Shown here: in pieces, positions 62,959 through 64,000 of the stretch
Position numbering within the stretch: the first letter of the stretch is position 1
How the letters are laid out: each line of letters starts with the position of its first letter
DNA from: Echinococcus granulosus
Taxonomy: Eukaryota; Platyhelminthes; Cestoda; Cyclophyllidea; Taeniidae
Length of the DNA: 64,000 nt
NCBI RefSeq assembly: GCF_000524195.1
Contig: NW_020170383.1
Span: 1,665,758 to 1,729,757 of the forward strand
Reading direction: 5' to 3'
Program-made: the position numbers and the translations under genes
The notes under the pieces: generated by a model
What the model was told of the DNA's origin: nothing
The model's input: only the letters and a program-made list of their open reading frames with translations
Database searches by the model: none

Positions 62959-64000
62959 TTATCCATCATTGGCCCCTCCACTGACGCAGCCCGTTATCTC
63001 CTGCCTGCACCCGTACTCGTGCGGGGAGGACTGAGTCTTCGATCGATTGCGTCCGCCGGCGCCCAACTGCGAGGCGAAGCGCTGGTCCGTAGCGTCCACG
63101 AGGCTGGTGATGGAATCCTCGGACACTCGTGATGTCTCCTCATCTACCATCGAGGTGCCTAATGGAGCGCTTTTTCCACCGCCCGTCCCTGAACGCATAA
63201 CGCTCCGCTCACCACCGCCAATGTTACTTATGGTGCTAACGTCGCCCTGGTAACCCGATCCATAATCGCCCATACCACCGCCGTGATGTTTCTTATGAAA
63301 AGGCTGAAGGGAAAATCTAAAAGCAATGAAAAGGTGCACTTTACCACCATTTTCGTATACTAGCATAATGGCAGATTTTTGCATGCGCACAAATCATTTT
63401 CGTAAAAAAACGGCTTGTGGTTAATCGTACTTGAATAAATTATTTTTAGTTAGCGCTGGACCATAGAAGTTGCAGAATTATTTTATGCAGCGGCACTTCA
63501 CCACGAGCTACAACTAATGCTCCGCATTGGGGTTTAAGTTATAATGTGTTGGTTTTCAATTCTTGAAGAAAAATGTTGTCAGATCCGGTAGGTAAAACGT
63601 CAGCGTTTTTGTACAAAGTTAATACGTCCCAGCATTCATCAAAGATACCTATTTTTGTCACCAAAATCACGTTTTGATAAGAGACTACACTAGTATTCGG
63701 AAATGTTACGCAATCAGACATTGGGAAATGGATAAGGGCTTGTGTTTAAGCTTTACCATACTAAGTCACACAACCCATGTACTGGGATGGAAAACCAAAC
63801 ATTGATTTCACAATGCATATATGTTTAAATTTGGAAGCGGGACTTAAGTCTAGGTGTTCAGATCCAAAGTAATATAAAGAGATAAATGAAGGGGGGGCGA
63901 TGGGAGCGAAGAGAGGGGCTTACCACCCACATGATGTAACTCACCGGCGCTGCTTGCGTCCACCGCGTCGTTTGCTGATGTGCGGATTGTCACGACGCAT
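62959..64000 (-). CDS. 3' end of an unrecognised Gly/Ser-rich protein (partial)
   Basis: The last exon, 63303-62959, follows a CTTTTCCCTTCAG-like acceptor, is in phase 0 and ends in TAA. It encodes a His/Lys start (FHKKHHGGGMGDYGSGY), a Ser/Thr-rich acidic stretch (DEETSRVSEDSITSLVD) and a Gly/Asn tail. At the right edge, 64000-63945 ends in a perfect GTGAGT donor and reads as a basic peptide (SKRRGGRKQRR), but its phase does not fit the last exon directly, so at least one exon between them, or another frame, is missing. No domain recognised; the composition suggests a disordered cytosolic tail. The gene continues beyond the window. Confidence 0.5.

Overview
The window is eukaryotic nuclear DNA and most probably comes from a parasitic flatworm (Platyhelminthes). 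A tapeworm seems more likely than a fluke, but I cannot decide this from sequence alone. The reasons are AT-rich, gene-poor intergenic DNA, genes broken into many short exons with very small introns (31-42 bp is common), calponins with long tandem repeat tails, and an operon-like gene pair that fits spliced-leader trans-splicing. Exon ends below were placed by hand from GT/AG (once GC/AG) sites, reading-phase agreement and family alignment from memory; no search was run.

Layout. 1-8092 (-): most of a trithorax/MLL-type (KMT2) histone methyltransferase, with a cysteine-rich N-terminal region, a CXXC finger split over three exons and the PHD1-3 cassette; the bromo/FYR/SET end lies beyond the left edge and the start is not found. 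9.5-17.2 kb: mostly non-coding, but it holds a decayed diacylglycerol kinase (theta-like) with at least four in-frame stops. 17209-22581 (+): FIGNL1-type AAA ATPase. 22839-25308 (-): a ZC3H4/6-type CCCH zinc-finger protein, convergent with FIGNL1. 27826-32777 (-) and 44100-47054 (+): two calponin-like muscle proteins arranged head to head, with identical CH-exon lengths but seven versus five calponin repeats. About 11 kb of non-coding DNA with a 100-base assembly gap separates them.

48301-51750 (+): an intronless, complete membrane adenylate cyclase (ADCY9-like), followed 447 bp later by a four-exon mitochondrial porin (VDAC). 53.3-56.2 kb holds a degraded retroelement trace and an unrecognised spliced gene. 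56994-58027 (-) is a very divergent second porin-like gene whose last exon has the same length and phase as that of the VDAC gene. 60151-60590 (+) is ribosomal protein RPS25, and 88 bp after its stop codon begins NAT9 (60679-62127, +), which has no AUG of its own in the correct frame before the conserved region. 62959-64000 (-) carries the 3' end of an unrecognised Gly/Ser-rich protein.

The genes do not form one pathway. Themes are chromatin and RNA control (KMT2, ZC3H4-like), DNA repair (FIGNL1), muscle thin filaments (calponins), cAMP signalling (cyclase), mitochondrial outer-membrane pores (two porins) and translation (RPS25). A dispersed ~150 bp repeat occurs four times (8.1, 8.5, 26.1 and 27.0 kb). 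The most interesting observations are the RPS25-NAT9 pair with a possible leader-supplied AUG, the tandem Cys modules in KMT2, the decayed kinase, the divergent porin paralogue and the intronless cyclase.
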